64,000 nucleotides of DNA from Mugil cephalus (GCF_022458985.1 NC_061770.1:5923506-5987505); one strand, 5' to 3'; shown: positions 44,318-58,608, numbered from the stretch's first letter. A program made the numbers and translations. The notes: a model not told the origin generated them from the sequence alone.

Positions 44318-47300
44318 GTAGACGCGAAGCTTCCTAATGCTGTGTGGTTGTGTGTGGCAGGCAGCCTTGTTTGTGTCACATTTCTGTGCTTAAAATGGAA
44401 TTTGTGGTGCTGTGTGGAGACGTTTTACCAGCCAGAAATTGTTCCAGATCAGCATGAGGTTAGGAAGTTTAGTCTCATTTTGTCTATTCTCCCATTTAGA
44501 TTTCGTTTATTTATTTATTTAGAACTCAGCAAATCACAGGGGTCTCTGATTCAGTGGAGCTACTACAACCCATCCTGTCCTACATATCTCTCTCTCTTTC
44601 TCTCTGCCGCCCACCTCCCTCTCCAATACCTGCTTAAAAACAATCCAAGATGAGACCTGGGGTTCTGACAGAAATTCTTTTATTTTTACAGCTTCCTGAA
44701 GCTGTACAGTGACCCTGCTTTCCCACGGCTTCAAATCAAGAGCAGCTATTGTATTTTTTTTTCCTTCTGGAAAATGATGGTTGCTCAGTGACATTGTTAT
44801 CTAAATAACACTGTTTTCATAACTAAGATAATCAGTGGCAGAAAGGCAGCAGTTCCCACACATCTGAAATCTGGCCAGCATAGCAACAAAGAAAGTTAGC
44901 CAATTAGGTCTGCGGGATGACAAATAGAGTGAGAGGGACTGAATATGCATGAGTCACAATCATTTTGTAAATGTAAATTAGCTGTCCCCTGTCCATATGT
45001 GTCACAGTGCAGGTTGATCAGCTATTGATCATGTGATGATCTCCTCCCATAGACAGAGATCGGGGTTGACTCTGATGATATATGACATGTTAATTGAAAT
45101 TATTCATCACATCTTTGCTATCGTTCGAAAAAGATCATAGTTCGGGTTGAGTTTTTCTTTTTGTTTTGCGTCCACCTCAGCCTCTTCCTCTGACTCTGTT
45201 CCTATATAAAACAGCTCCCTTCATATTTTCTCCCTCTAAGTTTGTATTTATTATGTAATTTTTCTATTCTTCTTAAAACAGCGGTTTTTAAAACAATTTA
45301 ATTTCTTTGTTTCTTGATCTTGAGCCCCTAAAAATAAGCGGTGCATGACTTTAGTTTGTTGTTGTTCATGAACAACCGAACCCTGTAAAAAAATACCCTC
45401 CAGACCCAAAGACACATTGATCATGACAACAACGTTTGCGTGTGGGTGATGTTTGGTCAACTTCAGGCACCAACACCTCAGACTTGCTCTTATCGTGGTC
45501 TTCATCACAATTTTCTCCTGCTTGATATTTTTGTCTCTAAAGTTTTTGGATTCTTGCTTAAACAGCAGTTTTTACAATGATTTATATTCTCCCTCTCTCT
45601 TTTCTCTAGAGCTTGAGTCCAAACAAAACAATAAATAGTGCATGTCTTTGGTCTATGGCCAAATGTTGGGCTCGCCAGATGTGCAAGAGCCTGTGCCACC
45701 TGGATCAGCAGGTAGTCCTGAAGCCCAAGATAATTAGAAACCCTGTAAATCCTGTAGGAGCACAGATGGATATTACCATTTAGTCACATCCCTAAGATAG
45801 GCGTATAGTGTTATTACAGCCCATGTGCTAATTTATGACATCTGCCTGAGAGTTTGTATTGTGAGACATAGTAAACTGGAGAGTATAAATCTCTTCAGGC
45901 TTGTTTTGGATATGAGGCCATTTGATGTTACAGACAGGGATCGACCCCAGGTTGCCGTCTTGCCCACTCAAACATCTTCATTTAATAAAAGGTTCCTGTT
46001 CCTGGGCTCGGGGCTCTCCAGCAAGGTGACTCATCGTGCAACATGGCTTTGAGCTGCCTCTTTTAGCTACAGACAAAGAGAGAGAGCAAACAAAGCTCTG
46101 AGGGAAAACCCTGAACTACACTACTACGGTACATCAGCTCTCATGTTAGATTTTTTTTTTTTTTGACACCGCAGCACTCAATTTTATATTCGGTGTCTTA
46201 TACCTCCTTGGGTAGAATGTGGGCGAGCTCACGTTTTCCATTTTATTGTTATTTCATTATTCAAACAGGTCACAACAGGGGCTGGGGATCATGTCGCTGT
46301 CAGCGGGCCAATTACCTACAGACATAATCACCTCGCTCTGTGGGCGGCATTCAGTATGAATCCTTATTAACTGTCTGTCAAAGGTGTCAGTGTGTGACGT
46401 GGTACAGTAGCTGGGCCACTGATTCCACTTAGCTCTCTCAGGATTCACAGAATTCGCTACAAAGGGCTTGCAGGGGCTTACACTGGTGCGTTGGAGTACG
46501 AAGGGTTGGTGGTGGAGGTGGCGATCACCCCTGCCTGCCCTTTTCTATTGTAGTGCCCAGCAGCTTGTTTCGACGCTCCTGAGTTCAGGGGGCATTTTCA
46601 CACCAACATTTTAGTCTAAAGGTTGCAGCTGAGGAGGAAGACCATTTTCTGAGTCAGAAAGTGACATGCCAAATTAACACCTTCATGCTCTTTAAAGTGC
46701 CCTCGAGGGACCAACCCATGCCAGAGCTTCCGTGCAGCGGGAGTGTGTCTTTGTTTGTGTCTTTGTTGTGTGCTGTCTGTATGTTCGTTGTCTTTCTTCT
46801 TCTTCTTATGAGGGTGAATCTTTTGATATTATGTAGCTGACCTGTAAAGGCCAAACTGACTAAAATGCATCGTCGGTGGCTATATTTAGCTACACTAGTC
46901 CACTAACAATTTGAATAAACTGTCTCATATAACCACCTCAGTCAGAACAGACCGGACTGATCAGAAGGAGTTTTCAAAACAGATTGAGAGGAGACAGTGC
47001 TGTAGACCTTTGATAATCTGTTCAATGGGAAAATAGCTAATAACCACATAAACACTAGATCAGATGGTTTCTGTCTGGATGGAACAAAATAAATTCTTCT
47101 TGAACATGTTTGTACCAACTTTCCTGCAGGGACAACAACATGAAAGTAGAAAAACAACCCGACCTTCAAACAGTGTTGAACAAAGATGAACAAAGACAGA
47201 ACTGATGTGTGACTCGAGCTTGGTCCTCTTCTTCCATTAGACGAAGATACATTAATGCAGATAGAATTAAGCATGTCACGTACAGTGTGTCTTATCAGAT

Positions 47301-50300
47301 TGTCCATATGAACAGTTTTGTTTAAGTTTGTTTTGCTGATTTCAGTTGGTTGAAGAAATATTGTCCTTGTAAACACGGTCAGTGTTTCTCTGTGCCATTA
47401 CGCTACATTATTTCACACTAAATTTCACATTGTGTCCTATAGACAGAAAGAAGAAATGATCAAATAAGTCTGATCTGATGTCCTGATCTTCAGGACAAGA
47501 CAATTAACTATGACTAATGTAAAGAACACTTGTCATGGTTAAAAGAAAACCAATGTTTTTCCTTTTGTTTTGTCCACCCATCCATCCACCCCAATCTCCT
47601 CCCTCAGACTTTGTTGCTCTATAAAACCATAACTTGACATTTTTTTTGTCTGCATCGTCCTTCGTATTTCCTCCCACTATAAATTTTTGTTACCTGAACC
47701 TGATGTTGTTTTTTGCTGTAACAGCACTTGTTTTACACGGTTGGACAGGCTCAGTCTGTTTTTTACTGACAAAGACGTTTTAGGTTGAAACATTAATATA
47801 AATTTGGGAGCTTGCATTGTTCAGCACAGTCTGTAACCTCTTAATGATGTGCACCTTTTTATTTAACCAAGAAAATAGGGACTAAAAGCTTGGAAACATT
47901 TTATTTGTTGTACTCTTAGGATGGAAAGGTGATATACATGCAGGAGAAAGTAAACTAATGTGAGGAACTCCCTACAGCAGAAATTTCAAGTGTGTGAAGG
48001 GGTTAATGAGCAGTATAGCTGTACTGGGCTACATGTTCTCCACTTACAAAGAATGAAAATTTATTTTCAATCAGTGCCACATATCTTAAATACTTACTAG
48101 AGCGTCACATATACATTAATCCAATACCAAAGGGAGTATTTCTTCCACTTGATGTAATGTGTGAGTAAAATTGCAATGCCCAGAAAGACACCAAGCCAGG
48201 GCTCACCTTTAATGGTTTACACCATGGTCTTAGTGCTGCTTGTTGTCTTGGATCTTTTAAATCTAAAAATCAATCACTTTATTGTTTAAAATTAACATAC
48301 AAACAGGAAGAGATTCAGATTTAATAAACTGTAGTGATGAGAGGCAAAAAAACAACAACAAAAAAAAACATTTGGTGACGGAAGCGTGCAGTTACCAAGC
48401 TGAACTAATCTCAACTTTGTGCATTTGAGGCAACGTCCAATGGAAGTGAGTGTTACAGATATATGACAAAATCACAGAGTTCCCCCAACATCCACCACAA
48501 GATGAAACAATCCATGAATTTTCCTCCTATAACACCAAAGCCAGTGGTGATAGCCAGGAATGCCCACTTGTGACCAACTGTCGGTGACCTGTTCTGTAGG
48601 ATCAGGGATACTACCTCTCTGGTGTGACATTCAAACCCTCACCGACTCCCGACCCCACACTGAGCCCCCACCACAGACCTGTGAGAGTGACATCACACTG
48701 CTGAACAGCCTCAACAACTTCTATGGCAAACAAACACAAGAGGTCCACCCCAACACTGGATGAGCGGGCCATGTGTCTGGCGTGAAGAGGACCCTCTCCA
48801 GGATCAACCCACAGGAGGCAGCCGGACCAGACAACTTTCCTGGCTGTGTTTTAAGGGACTGGGCCAAGAAGCACTAGGGTGTCCTCACTGAAAACTTTGA
48901 CATGCTACAAAGCCACTACCATAATTCTAGTCCCACAAAGCGTGTAGGTCGTCGACAGCACCTCGAACACCATCACACTGAGCACAGGGGCCCAACAAGG
49001 GTGTGTGCTCAGCCTGCTGCTCTTCACCCTGCTGACCCACGCCTGTGCTCCACATCATCAAGTTTGCGGATGACACAGCTGTGGTGGGCCTCATCACCAA
49101 CAACGATGAAGCCAACTACAGTAGGGAGGTGAGCCTGCTGGTGCAACAATCTCATCCTCAGTGTGGAGAAAACCAAAGAGTTCGTTGTTGACTTCAGGAG
49201 AGGTCCCCCCCAGCACCCCAAACTGACCATCGCCGCAATGGAGAGGGTTAGCAGTACCAAGTTCCTGGGGGTGCACATCTCAGGAGGGCACCATTGAGAG
49301 TGTCCTCACTGTGCAGCACCATCTCCTGCCAAAAGACACTGCAACACATGGTGAACACAGGGAGTAAGATCATCGGTGCCCCTCTGCGCTCCCTCTTAGA
49401 CATTTTCCACACCCACCTCACTCGCAGAACCATCAGTATTCCCGCTGACCCTTCCCATCCCTTATATCTCCCCTCTTCACTCTCCTGCCATTGGGGAAAA
49501 GTCACCGGAGCCTCTGGGCCCACTCCACCAGACTGTTGAACAGCTCCGTACACCAGGCTGTCAGGGTGCTGAACTCTGCCCACCCCCGCGCCCCCATGCC
49601 CACAGACAATAACCCACCCATCACACAGGGACTCTACCTCACCTGCCCTCCCAATCCAAAAAAAGACACAAGGACTCTAGCCTGACAGGTTATTGCACAT
49701 TAGTGCTGTGAAACTCAAGCTCCAACCACACACTGCCCTGTTGTTAGTAGGTTGATTTTATATATTTTTCTCTCAATCTACAATGTTTATTTTAGTCTTG
49801 TTTTATTCCTTTACATATTGTTCATTTTTATTTTTATGTTTTATGTGTAACAGAGAGAGGAACAGTTTTTTCCCCTGTATATCGAAACATATAGGGAAAT
49901 TGACCATAAAGAAACCTTGAATCTTGTGAAAGTGACAGTCAGCATGTGAATACCTTTATACGCAGACTCTCAATGCATTTAACAAAAAAAAAACAAGTTG
50001 TAAAATGTACAAAACTATTCATGTTAAAAAATTAGTATCTGTGATAAGCATGCAGTGTTTTAATGTAGTTTCATTCTTATCTTTTTGTTGTAACGCATCA
50101 GAAGTTTATTTCACCTCTGTACTCACTCAGAAACAATGCGTTCTGTGATCTCGCGCAGGTTGATCAATATTTACGACCGCCAAACAGAGGCTCCCTCCGA
50201 GTCTGAATCTTGAAATTAAGTTTGGAAGCATTTTTTGAATACAAATAACACGAGATTAAGCTAAAATATGCTTCTTTTTTTTAACCTTAGAAGAGGAGCC

Positions 50301-53300
50301 CCATGAAAATACTTCACTAGATTTCTGAGCTCCAGACAAAGTTGCCATCATCACACGTATCATATCTTCTGTTCCTGTTCAGAGAAATGGTTTAAAAAGA
50401 TAATCACATCTTTTAAAGGTCTTTGTTTTTATTTTGTTCTGGTTGATCATGACATTAACTTTCTCAGCCAAGAAAACGTTTCCTTGTAACGTACGTGTAG
50501 CACCTCGAAGTCAGCCTGACATTTCAGAAATGTTTGCTTTCACATTGTTTTTATTTAGTTCCTCATATTCCTCTGACCTTCTCAGTGTTATCTTTATAAT
50601 GTCAGCAAGCAAGTTATTTTAAAGTTTATAACTGGCATGTGACTCATCTGCTGAAGCTGATCTTTTATGCGATGGGACACTTGAAGTGTTTTTATTATAA
50701 GTGGGAAGGTCAGCTGAGCCAGATGGGGAAACGACAGAGTGCAGCCGGGCAGGAAGAAAGAAGAAGCGTTATTTGTGTCAGCGGAGTTTTTTTTTTTTTT
50801 TTGCGGTGCATAAAACCTGTACTGATTAAACAGGACGCAGTCTGCCAAGTCACCATGAACAGATTCATGTTTATGATTAATCGCTTGTAAATGACAGATT
50901 TTGATTGGATTTGCATAAAAAAACAAGACAATTTAGCTTTTTAACCCCTTTTTCCACCTTTTCTGCTCTCGATGCAAAAAGGAAATTTAACATGAATCCT
51001 TGTATTTTGTGTAAATGATCCACAGTAGTTTTATTTCAGTGTCGATTAAGAGAAATTCTGTCGACTAAATAAAAGAAATGTGTTACAACACGGCCCCATA
51101 GTACATAGAAGAAACTGCTAGTAACAACTGTTTGAAAGTAATTTGATTGCTTCATAAGTAGTGTAACTAATTACTATTTGACCCCCAATAACTACTCTGT
51201 TACTTTGACTTTCACGTGCAATAATGCAAAGCAACTGAGCAAATGTATATTTCTTGCAAGAACATATAACAAGCTCATAAAAAAAGTGCCCTTTGAGTTA
51301 AATCTGCGCCCACTGAGATAGATATTTCTCCTGTAAACTCCTCGCATGGTTTAGTTTAATAACTGTTTTGAAAACCGAACAAAAAAAAAAATAATAATAA
51401 TCCCAGGAAAGATTAGAGACAAATCCAAAAACATTTATCCTGCTAATCATCTCCCAACCCCTCAGATTCATGCTGTTAATTTGCTTTCAGAACAATCTGC
51501 GGTTAGCTCGGTGAACGGAGCGCGTGAGTAGAACAAACAGGGGCTGGTTAAGAGCTGGAAGCCGTCTGAACCACGCAGCTTTACTTTTGTCTGCTGGAGA
51601 GCTGTGTGCAGTCACTGAGGCTAAGCTAACTGCAGGATGGCCGGTAAATCCCTCCAAATTGCCTCTTGGCTGAAACCACAGCGTGTCATTTTCTGTCTCT
51701 ACACGTGTTAAATTCAAAAGATGCGGCGTGTGGAGCATTTGAAGTAATTTTAAGGCACATTTCATAGACATGAGGAGAGTGAGGAAAGAACTGATTAATT
51801 TTGCTCCTGAGTGGTATGTAAAATAATACAGCTGCCCTTTTGCTGACTATCTGATCACAGCTGTTTTTGAGTCACATTTCGGATACTTTTTGTATAATGG
51901 AAGTTGACTATCTTTGCTTGAGACTTCTTCATAAACAGTTTAGCCACATTTATGGCTCTGCGTTGGACCTGCGTCATAGCCTGACGTTCTCCGTGGCCGA
52001 ACAGCAACAAAAACTCTCTAATCTTTCTCAAACTCTACACATCTGACTAGCTGCTGAATGCATTTTACTACGTTAAATACAGCATACCAGACACCAGAGC
52101 AAGTGTAAATGCTTACACTCATGTAGACTATGAAGAAGATCTGTTGTTTTAAACCAAGCTTTTGTCCTTATCCTTATCTTCAAAACGTTTTTTTTTTTGT
52201 GTGATTTCTGTTCTGGAAAAACATCCACAACCACCTTAAGGCCTTGACACATCGGACTAATATCAAAGAATTGCAGGCAGTGAAGCCAGATTGTGACCTT
52301 ACCTCATGTTGCCTGTATATCGACCAACAGATTGCATTTAAACACACCACGAAGCCTGCAGCCAACGGTCACCTAGCACATGCGTTCTGTACCTGCCTGA
52401 TAGGTAATAATTCTTCATACCAGCAGGAGGCAGTAGTCTGGGTTTATCATTCAGTGGGATTAACCTGAAGAGTTACTAACAACTGAGCTAGAGCTACCAA
52501 AAAAGCCTGGACTCTCCTCAGTCAGATCATGGAGAAAGATTATTTTTGCATGTCATGTTCAGAAGAGATGAAGGTGTTTCTGCCGATCAGAGCGATCTCT
52601 CTCTCCGAGGGGCTCTCTTGCCAATTCAACATGCTGAATCAGATGGGAGGGTGAAGGAAGTGTGGTCTAGTTTGGGATCATTTTGGCTCTTTTTCCAATT
52701 ACTTTTTAAAGCTGATCTGAAACGAAACCAACCCCATTTACTCTACCCAGGACTATATGTCTCTCTGTGTGTGTTTGTTCTTTCACATCTATCTTTCTGA
52801 GGACCAGTTTGAGCTTCATACCATTGGAGTGAGGACAAAAAAAAAATGAAAAGTGAATTGATTCCACTAATGACTGTGTCCTGTCTGCAAGAACAAATAC
52901 AACAGAAATGGGAGCGGCAGTCAAGCTATATGAGTCCATATTTTATGTTTTGGCCCAGTATGTGTGTTTGGAGTCTGTCAGGCGGTGTTAGCTGAGACGT
53001 GTAGTTTGTTACAGGCTCGGCTGGTTTTTGTGAATCGTTGTCAGGCCTCAGCAGCTCCTCTCTCCTTCACCTGCCTGTCCTTGAAGCCCCAGCGCTCTCT
53101 GCTGTTGTTGCAGAGTTCCCTCCATCAAGCCGGGTCCATTCCCTGATTTACTACTGATTCACGCGGATAATTCTCCCCCGACGCCGCTGTTTTAAACACT
53201 TCCACTCAGCTGAGACACATCACTTTGGATATGAAGAGAGATGGAAACGCGCCATCAAAATGGATGTTTGATGCTGAGTGCCGGCGACGGTCTGAATGCG

Positions 53301-56300
53301 GCCGTCCTTAATGTGGCAAACATGCCAGCAGACTTCAGGTGCCGCTGAGCTGCTGAGGAGACAGTTTGGTCCAAAAGCCAAGCCAGTCAGTGTCTCAGGA
53401 ACTATGTCAAAATAGTTTGGAGGAGAAGAGGCAGTTTTGTTGATAACTTTTTGGGAACAGCATGAGGCTGATTTTTATTTATTTTTGCGCAGTATTTTGT
53501 TTTAATTCGGTCTCCTCGGCGTTAATGGATTTTGAGGAGAGTCTATTTTCTCACAGCAGGAGATTTTGTTTGAAGCAGCCTGGCGAAAATGCGACATTTA
53601 ATTTGCATGTGGTCAAATCAGGCATCCATTTTTGGATATTTTATTAAGCTCCTCTTCTATTACCAACTATTAAAAGGAAAAAAAAAAAGCTCAGCAACAA
53701 ATACATTTCTAACTTACGAAGTTAGGCTGACAAAACGACAGCGGTCGGACACGACGAACTTGTTTGCAAGTAACAAACTGAGTAAACATTTGAGATGCTT
53801 ATTCTTTTATATTCAATTCATAATTCCATTATATTTATCTCAGCTCTTACCCGTACTCACTTTGAAGACCTTTATAAGATTTTCCCCAGAAAAATACATG
53901 AAGGAAATCTAAAATATTATCTATTTTTTATTTGAGTTACTGCACAATTTGATAAAATCTCTAAAACTAAAACAGCTGCTTCATTTTTTGCCTTTTTGTT
54001 GTTGAATACATAATGAGCACCTCTTGAATCGTGTCTCCACATTGATTCCAACATTGATCAGAAACATCAAATTCATTTTATTAAGTCCAGATGGCTGGAA
54101 TATTTGGTAAAAGGGATGTTGGTTCAGATTTTGTAATTTCTTCTTTAACATGCGTGTTGTATTTGTCACCGTTTTGTTTTAAATCAAAACTGTGAATAAT
54201 TATGCACTAATCAGATATTAAATTCTTGTGTCTTGTAGCTGACAAAGGTTTAAGGCAACATTTCAACATTTTGCTTTCTGGTTGAGAAATAGATGAGAAG
54301 ATTGATACCACTCTCAAGTCTGTTACCAAACCGCTTAATTTAGCACAAAGACTGCGCAAACAGCTAGCCTGGCAACACTACAGCCTCTAGTGTGGCAACA
54401 CAAAAGCTCTTTTATTTAGTTAATGTAAAACTGAACCACAGAAATGAACAATTCGCTGAGATTTATAGCAAATAAATAAATCTTGAGCTCTGTGTTTTCT
54501 ACCGGAGGAAATCGGATCGGGTAACATTTCTGAAACCATATACCACACCACCTTAACATTAAAGCCACTGATAGGTGAAGAGAGTAACATTGACCATCTT
54601 GTGACAATTCATTGTTGAATTCAGTGGGAAACTTGGACCTGGCATTTATGTGGATGTTACTTAGACATGTACCACCCACAACAGACACCCCTGCCCGACA
54701 ACACTGACTCTCCAGCCAGGCACAGTGCAGTTACCAAAACGACCATGAAGGTGAATAAACACCTCTCTGACACAGGAACAACCTGGCCTCCAAATTCACT
54801 AGATCCCAAACTGATCAAGTATCTGTGGGATGATCCACAGAGGCCCCTCCCCTCAACCCATAGGACCCAAAGGCCCCCACTAACAACATCCTGTTTCCAG
54901 ACACCACAGGACACCCTCAGAAGACCCATGTCCATTCTCTGATGAGTCACAACTGTTGACACAAGTGAGACCTACACAATATTAGGTCATAATGCTATGG
55001 CAGTGTATCTACTAATGTATGTGTGATACATAGAAATATGTACTAAAACGAGTGTGTAGAATTCAGTCAGTTTTCACAGTGAATGACCATGGGGACGTCA
55101 CAGCTGCAGTTTAAATCTAATGTAGGAATATAACACTTGTATCCTCTGTAACATAGAGCATATATGTCTTAGACTTGAACAAGCAATTACTTGTGCATAC
55201 AATAGGAAAAAAAAGTACATTTCGGGGCAATTTCTCACCCTGTCCAACCCCTTCTAACAAACAGATGGTAGTGAGATTCTGTGCAGAATATCTGGTAACG
55301 TCAGTTTTTTTTTTTTTTTTTTAAGATCTGCTCTTAAACCCTGTGAATGAACAGCCGATCAGCTCAGCAGGACACAACCGGCGCATAAATAACGTTTGTG
55401 TTCTTCCTCTGTCCTCCAGGGCGAGCTGCTGAGCCCCTGCCGCTGTGACGGCTCCGTGCGCTGCACCCACCAGCCCTGCCTCATCCGCTGGATCAGCGAG
55501 AGAGGCTCCTGGAGCTGCGAGCTCTGCTACTTCAAGTACCAGGTCCTGGCCATCAGCACCAAGAACCCCCTGCAGGTAACATGAAAGCAGTCTGCCGCAC
55601 TAAACAGCTTCACACTTTGGTTATTACTGTCGTAGAATTCGATGTGAAAAACAAATTTAGTGTCTGTCCAGATGAATCTGACTCACACTGGCTGCACAAA
55701 CAAGCTAGAACAGCATGCCTCAGTCCTTTTTGAATAGGATTCAAGGTATTGGATAAACAATTATGTAAACAAGATGATGAAAGCATGCGAATATGCAAAC
55801 CACAACAAAACAGCATCATGCTCCGTGAGGTGATTGTCCTTTAAATACGTAAGTGAATGAGGCACTAGAAAAATACGAGTTGCCGTTGCCAGCAAACCTT
55901 CCATGAGAGAATATATAACTTACAAACGCCGCTGCAGCAGACACGACACTCTTTGCTAGAACAAATCTCGGGCCGTCGCTGTGGTGTGAGGACTGCTTGC
56001 CATATTGTGCTGACACATTTTCCCTCTGCGTCACAGTCCGTCTGCCCTCGTTTTCAGAGGGAGCCAAATCGCTCTAAAACCTATTGAGAAGATGCCATGT
56101 ATGTGTTGATACGTGTGTGTGTGTGTTTGTCATCTGTGTGGATTTTTCTCTCTGGTTGGAGAGCAGTGTGGGGGCATGTACATTTTAAGGTACTTATACT
56201 TACACATTATCACGTTTTTATCACGTTGCATGTGACATTCCGCACCAAAATATTAACAAAAAATCATGTCTTATATCCGCACATATGTCACAAGGAAACA

Positions 56301-58608
56301 CATAAATAAGACTTTTATTAAATAAATTGTTATAATGAGAATAATGAATATAATGCTCACCAGTCTGTCAGTTCATATAATTACTATATCACAGGAACTA
56401 TATAAAAATTATAGTTCCTTCTGTTTCAAATTTTTATTTATTACATTTTTCTACTTTATTTGGGTGTAAATATGAATATTTATTATAATAATATATATGA
56501 GTGATTATTCCTACACTTTTGCCTGTTTTTATGTACTCGTTTTCCCATATTTTATATATTTTAGTTTCCTTTGGCGGATACTTTATTGATGTGGAGTTTT
56601 TCTCCAGGCGCAGCTTCACCTACTTTCAAGTTATGAAGTGATCAAAACTCCAGCAACACTTGTAGTAAATGGGACATCTTTCTTAAAGCTGGCAGTTATA
56701 GAGATAGAGGAGATATAGGAGATAGAGGAAGCTGTAGGTGACGACATGAAGCAAAGGGTACAGCCTGCAACAAGCACCAGTGTGGTGAAGGTCGTACCTA
56801 TAGAGTCAGGGGCATCTGCTCCACCAGGTTTGTTATTACAGCGCAACAACCGTTACCTGAAATACATTTCCGACCAGTCACAGTTGTTGATGTCTGCGCC
56901 CAATGTGTAGTTACTCACATTCCTGGTTACAGCGTAGATCTGACGCAGAACTACGAATCTAGATTTAGAAAAATGCATTTGAGCTCTTGCTGGGGTTTAC
57001 AAGAAACACAGAAAATTGATTAAAAACGTTTTAAAAATTCATATACTTTGGCATATACATATGAGCCAAACGGGGATTTGCGACGGTGAGTAGGTTATAT
57101 AGGCCAGTGAGGAACAACCATTCAAGCAAAGGGAGCCCCAAAATGTTTGGGTATCTGAGTTCTACTAAGTGAGTTTTAGAAAAAAAAAATTTATACTTGT
57201 GTGATGTGATACTTTTGTGATGTGTCTTGTTTTTACCCCTTTCTTTTGTTGAACATTGCCTCTGGTCTTCATGCACTTTATTGCAGTTTTTCTCAATATA
57301 GAAAATAAAGCTGCTCCACGTACTACAAGCAGTACTAACGAGGCCAAAATTAATGCAGTTATTTTTTGTATTTACATTGTTGCATTGGTGTTTCCCTGAG
57401 TAAAAGACTTATTCCTTTCTATCCCTCATCCACTGATTTTAACATATTGTCTCCTTCCCAGTGGCAGGCCATCTCTCTGACAGTGATTGAGAAGGTGCAA
57501 ATTGCGGCCATTATTCTGGGCTCCCTGTTCCTCATCGCCAGCATCTCCTGGCTCATCTGGTCCTCCCTCAGCCCCTCAGCCAAGTGGCAACGCCAGGACC
57601 TGCTCTTCCAAATCTGCTACGGCATGTACGGCTTCATGGACATCGTGTGCATAGGTAAAGGACGGAGAGGCCGACGCAGAAATGTGCCCACGTGAAATCG
57701 CAGCATTTAGATACTTTCAGCAGTAGCTGAAGACATAAAAAAGATGGATGTAGAAGGCTCTGGTGACAGAGTGGGAGACGAAGAGTAGCAAAGAAAATGG
57801 GATGCGTTCTGCAACGACAAAAATATTAATAAACATAGCCTGAATTATGCAAGGACAAAGTAGAGCGGTGAGAAAAACATGTATTCAGTCCACATTCGGG
57901 CTGGCTTTTAAGGTCAACAGAAATTACCAAACTAAGTAGGCAGATGGTGCATAGGTAGGAGATAACAGCTACACTAAAAGCCAAACAGATTTTGATGATG
58001 GTGCAGACTAGACGAGGCCGTTTTCTTTTAGGGTGGACCGTTCTTGTGTAAATGTGGTTATAAGACAACACTGAGAACAGATGGCATCACATATCTGCAC
58101 TGTGCTTATTGCCAACTGTCTATTCTCATCCACAGCGAGATGGAAAGTTGCTACCTATGATGCTGATTGCAGCTCCAGGCTCCTTTTAGCATAATGTTTC
58201 ATGTAAAGCAGCGGGAATTCATCGGCTTTCGTGCGGTGTCCTTCACCCCGTTTCTTCTGCTTTTTTTCCCGCCCAGGCCTCATCATCCACGAGGGATCGT
58301 CTGTGTATCGAATCTTCAAACGATGGCAGGCTGTCAATCAGCAGTGGAAAGTACTGAACTATGAGAAATCAAAGGACTTGGGCGACCCGTTGAGCTCGAG
58401 CAGCAAGACGGGCGCTCGCGGCTCTCGTGGCAACCCTCACGGCCTGGCCAGCAGCAGCGGAGGCCGACAGAGCAGGAGGCTAAGAACTATTCTGAACCAC
58501 CACTGTGGATACACCATCTTGCACATCCTGAGCCAACTGAGGCCCAATGACCCCCGGATCAGTGCCGCCGCCAACCGGGAGGTGGTGATGAGGGTCACCA
58601 CCGTATGA
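43976..58608 (+). CDS. marchf9: marchf9: membrane-associated RING-CH E3 ubiquitin ligase 9, complete
   Basis: MARCHF9 family enzymes ubiquitinate membrane proteins such as MHC class I and ICAM1 in the secretory and endosomal system, sending them to lysosomes (known for mammals). CDS joins 43976-44317, 55420-55575, 57462-57654 and 58277-58608: 1023 nt, 340 aa (human 346). The RING-CH ligands are Cys105, Cys108, Cys121, Cys123, His131, Cys134, Cys147 and Cys150 (C4HC3). Membrane segments lie at about 180-202 and 213-234, and the C-terminus VMRVTTV fits a PDZ ligand. The N-terminus [16 protein letters not shown] and [15 protein letters not shown] match MARCHF9; close paralog MARCHF4 has a longer, different N-terminus. 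Neighbouring tspan31 and agap2 support marchf9. Intron 1 is 11.1 kb. Confidence 0.92.
48560..49927 (+). mobile_element. Decayed LINE (L2/Maui-type) with internally deleted reverse transcriptase
   Basis: Across shifted frames: [20 protein letters not shown] (RT fingers), then a jump to [15 protein letters not shown] sequence, [17 protein letters not shown] (the catalytic FADD box), [12 protein letters not shown] and [10 protein letters not shown]. The 3' end is CATAAAGAAACCTTGAATCT. The expected palm segment between the first block and the CVLSP block is missing, and stops and frameshifts abound. It is a dead, 5'-truncated, internally deleted copy. Confidence 0.85.
54550..55010 (+). mobile_element. 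Internally deleted Tc1-like element
   Basis: Starts with a decayed 5' terminal region (ACATTAAAGCCACTGATAGG), jumps at CCTGGCATTTATGTGGATGT into the transposase end ([29 protein letters not shown]), and finishes near TTAGGTCATAATGCTATGGC. It is about 89% alike by eye to the copy at 41205-41554 over the shared 3' part. Most of the transposase gene is absent. Confidence 0.8.
55420..55575 (+). CDS. marchf9: marchf9 exon 2 (rest of RING-CH)
   Basis: Encodes [20 protein letters not shown] then [20 protein letters not shown] to NPLQ; almost identical to human MARCHF9. Phase 0 both ends. Confidence 0.97.
55576..57461. other. marchf9: marchf9 intron 2
   Basis: AT-rich, no mobile element or exon recognised. 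An AGATAGAGGAGATATAGGAG run at about 56700-56728 is a short imperfect tandem. Confidence 0.5.
57462..57654 (+). CDS. marchf9: marchf9 exon 3 (TM1 and most of TM2)
   Basis: Encodes [20 protein letters not shown] through [16 protein letters not shown] to [12 protein letters not shown]. Ends in phase 1 at ATAG|GTAAAG. Confidence 0.97.
58277..58608 (+). CDS. marchf9: marchf9 exon 4 (coding part, C-terminal tail)
   Basis: Encodes [20 protein letters not shown] then [13 protein letters not shown], a Ser/Gly-rich variable stretch, [16 protein letters not shown], and [11 protein letters not shown] with stop TGA at 58606. Confidence 0.97.

Larger units (their letters stand above)
44318..55419. other. 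marchf9: marchf9 intron 1 (11.1 kb)
   Basis: Holds related low-copy segments near 45150-45660 and 47545-47720, a decayed LINE (48560-49927) and a Tc1 derivative (54550-55010). Other ORFs, such as 46942-47376 on the minus strand, show no recognised protein. No nested gene is supported. Confidence 0.55.

Noticed and set aside
46942..47376. 144-codon minus-strand ORF in marchf9 intron 1
   Set aside because: No recognised similarity and no exon-like borders; probably chance.
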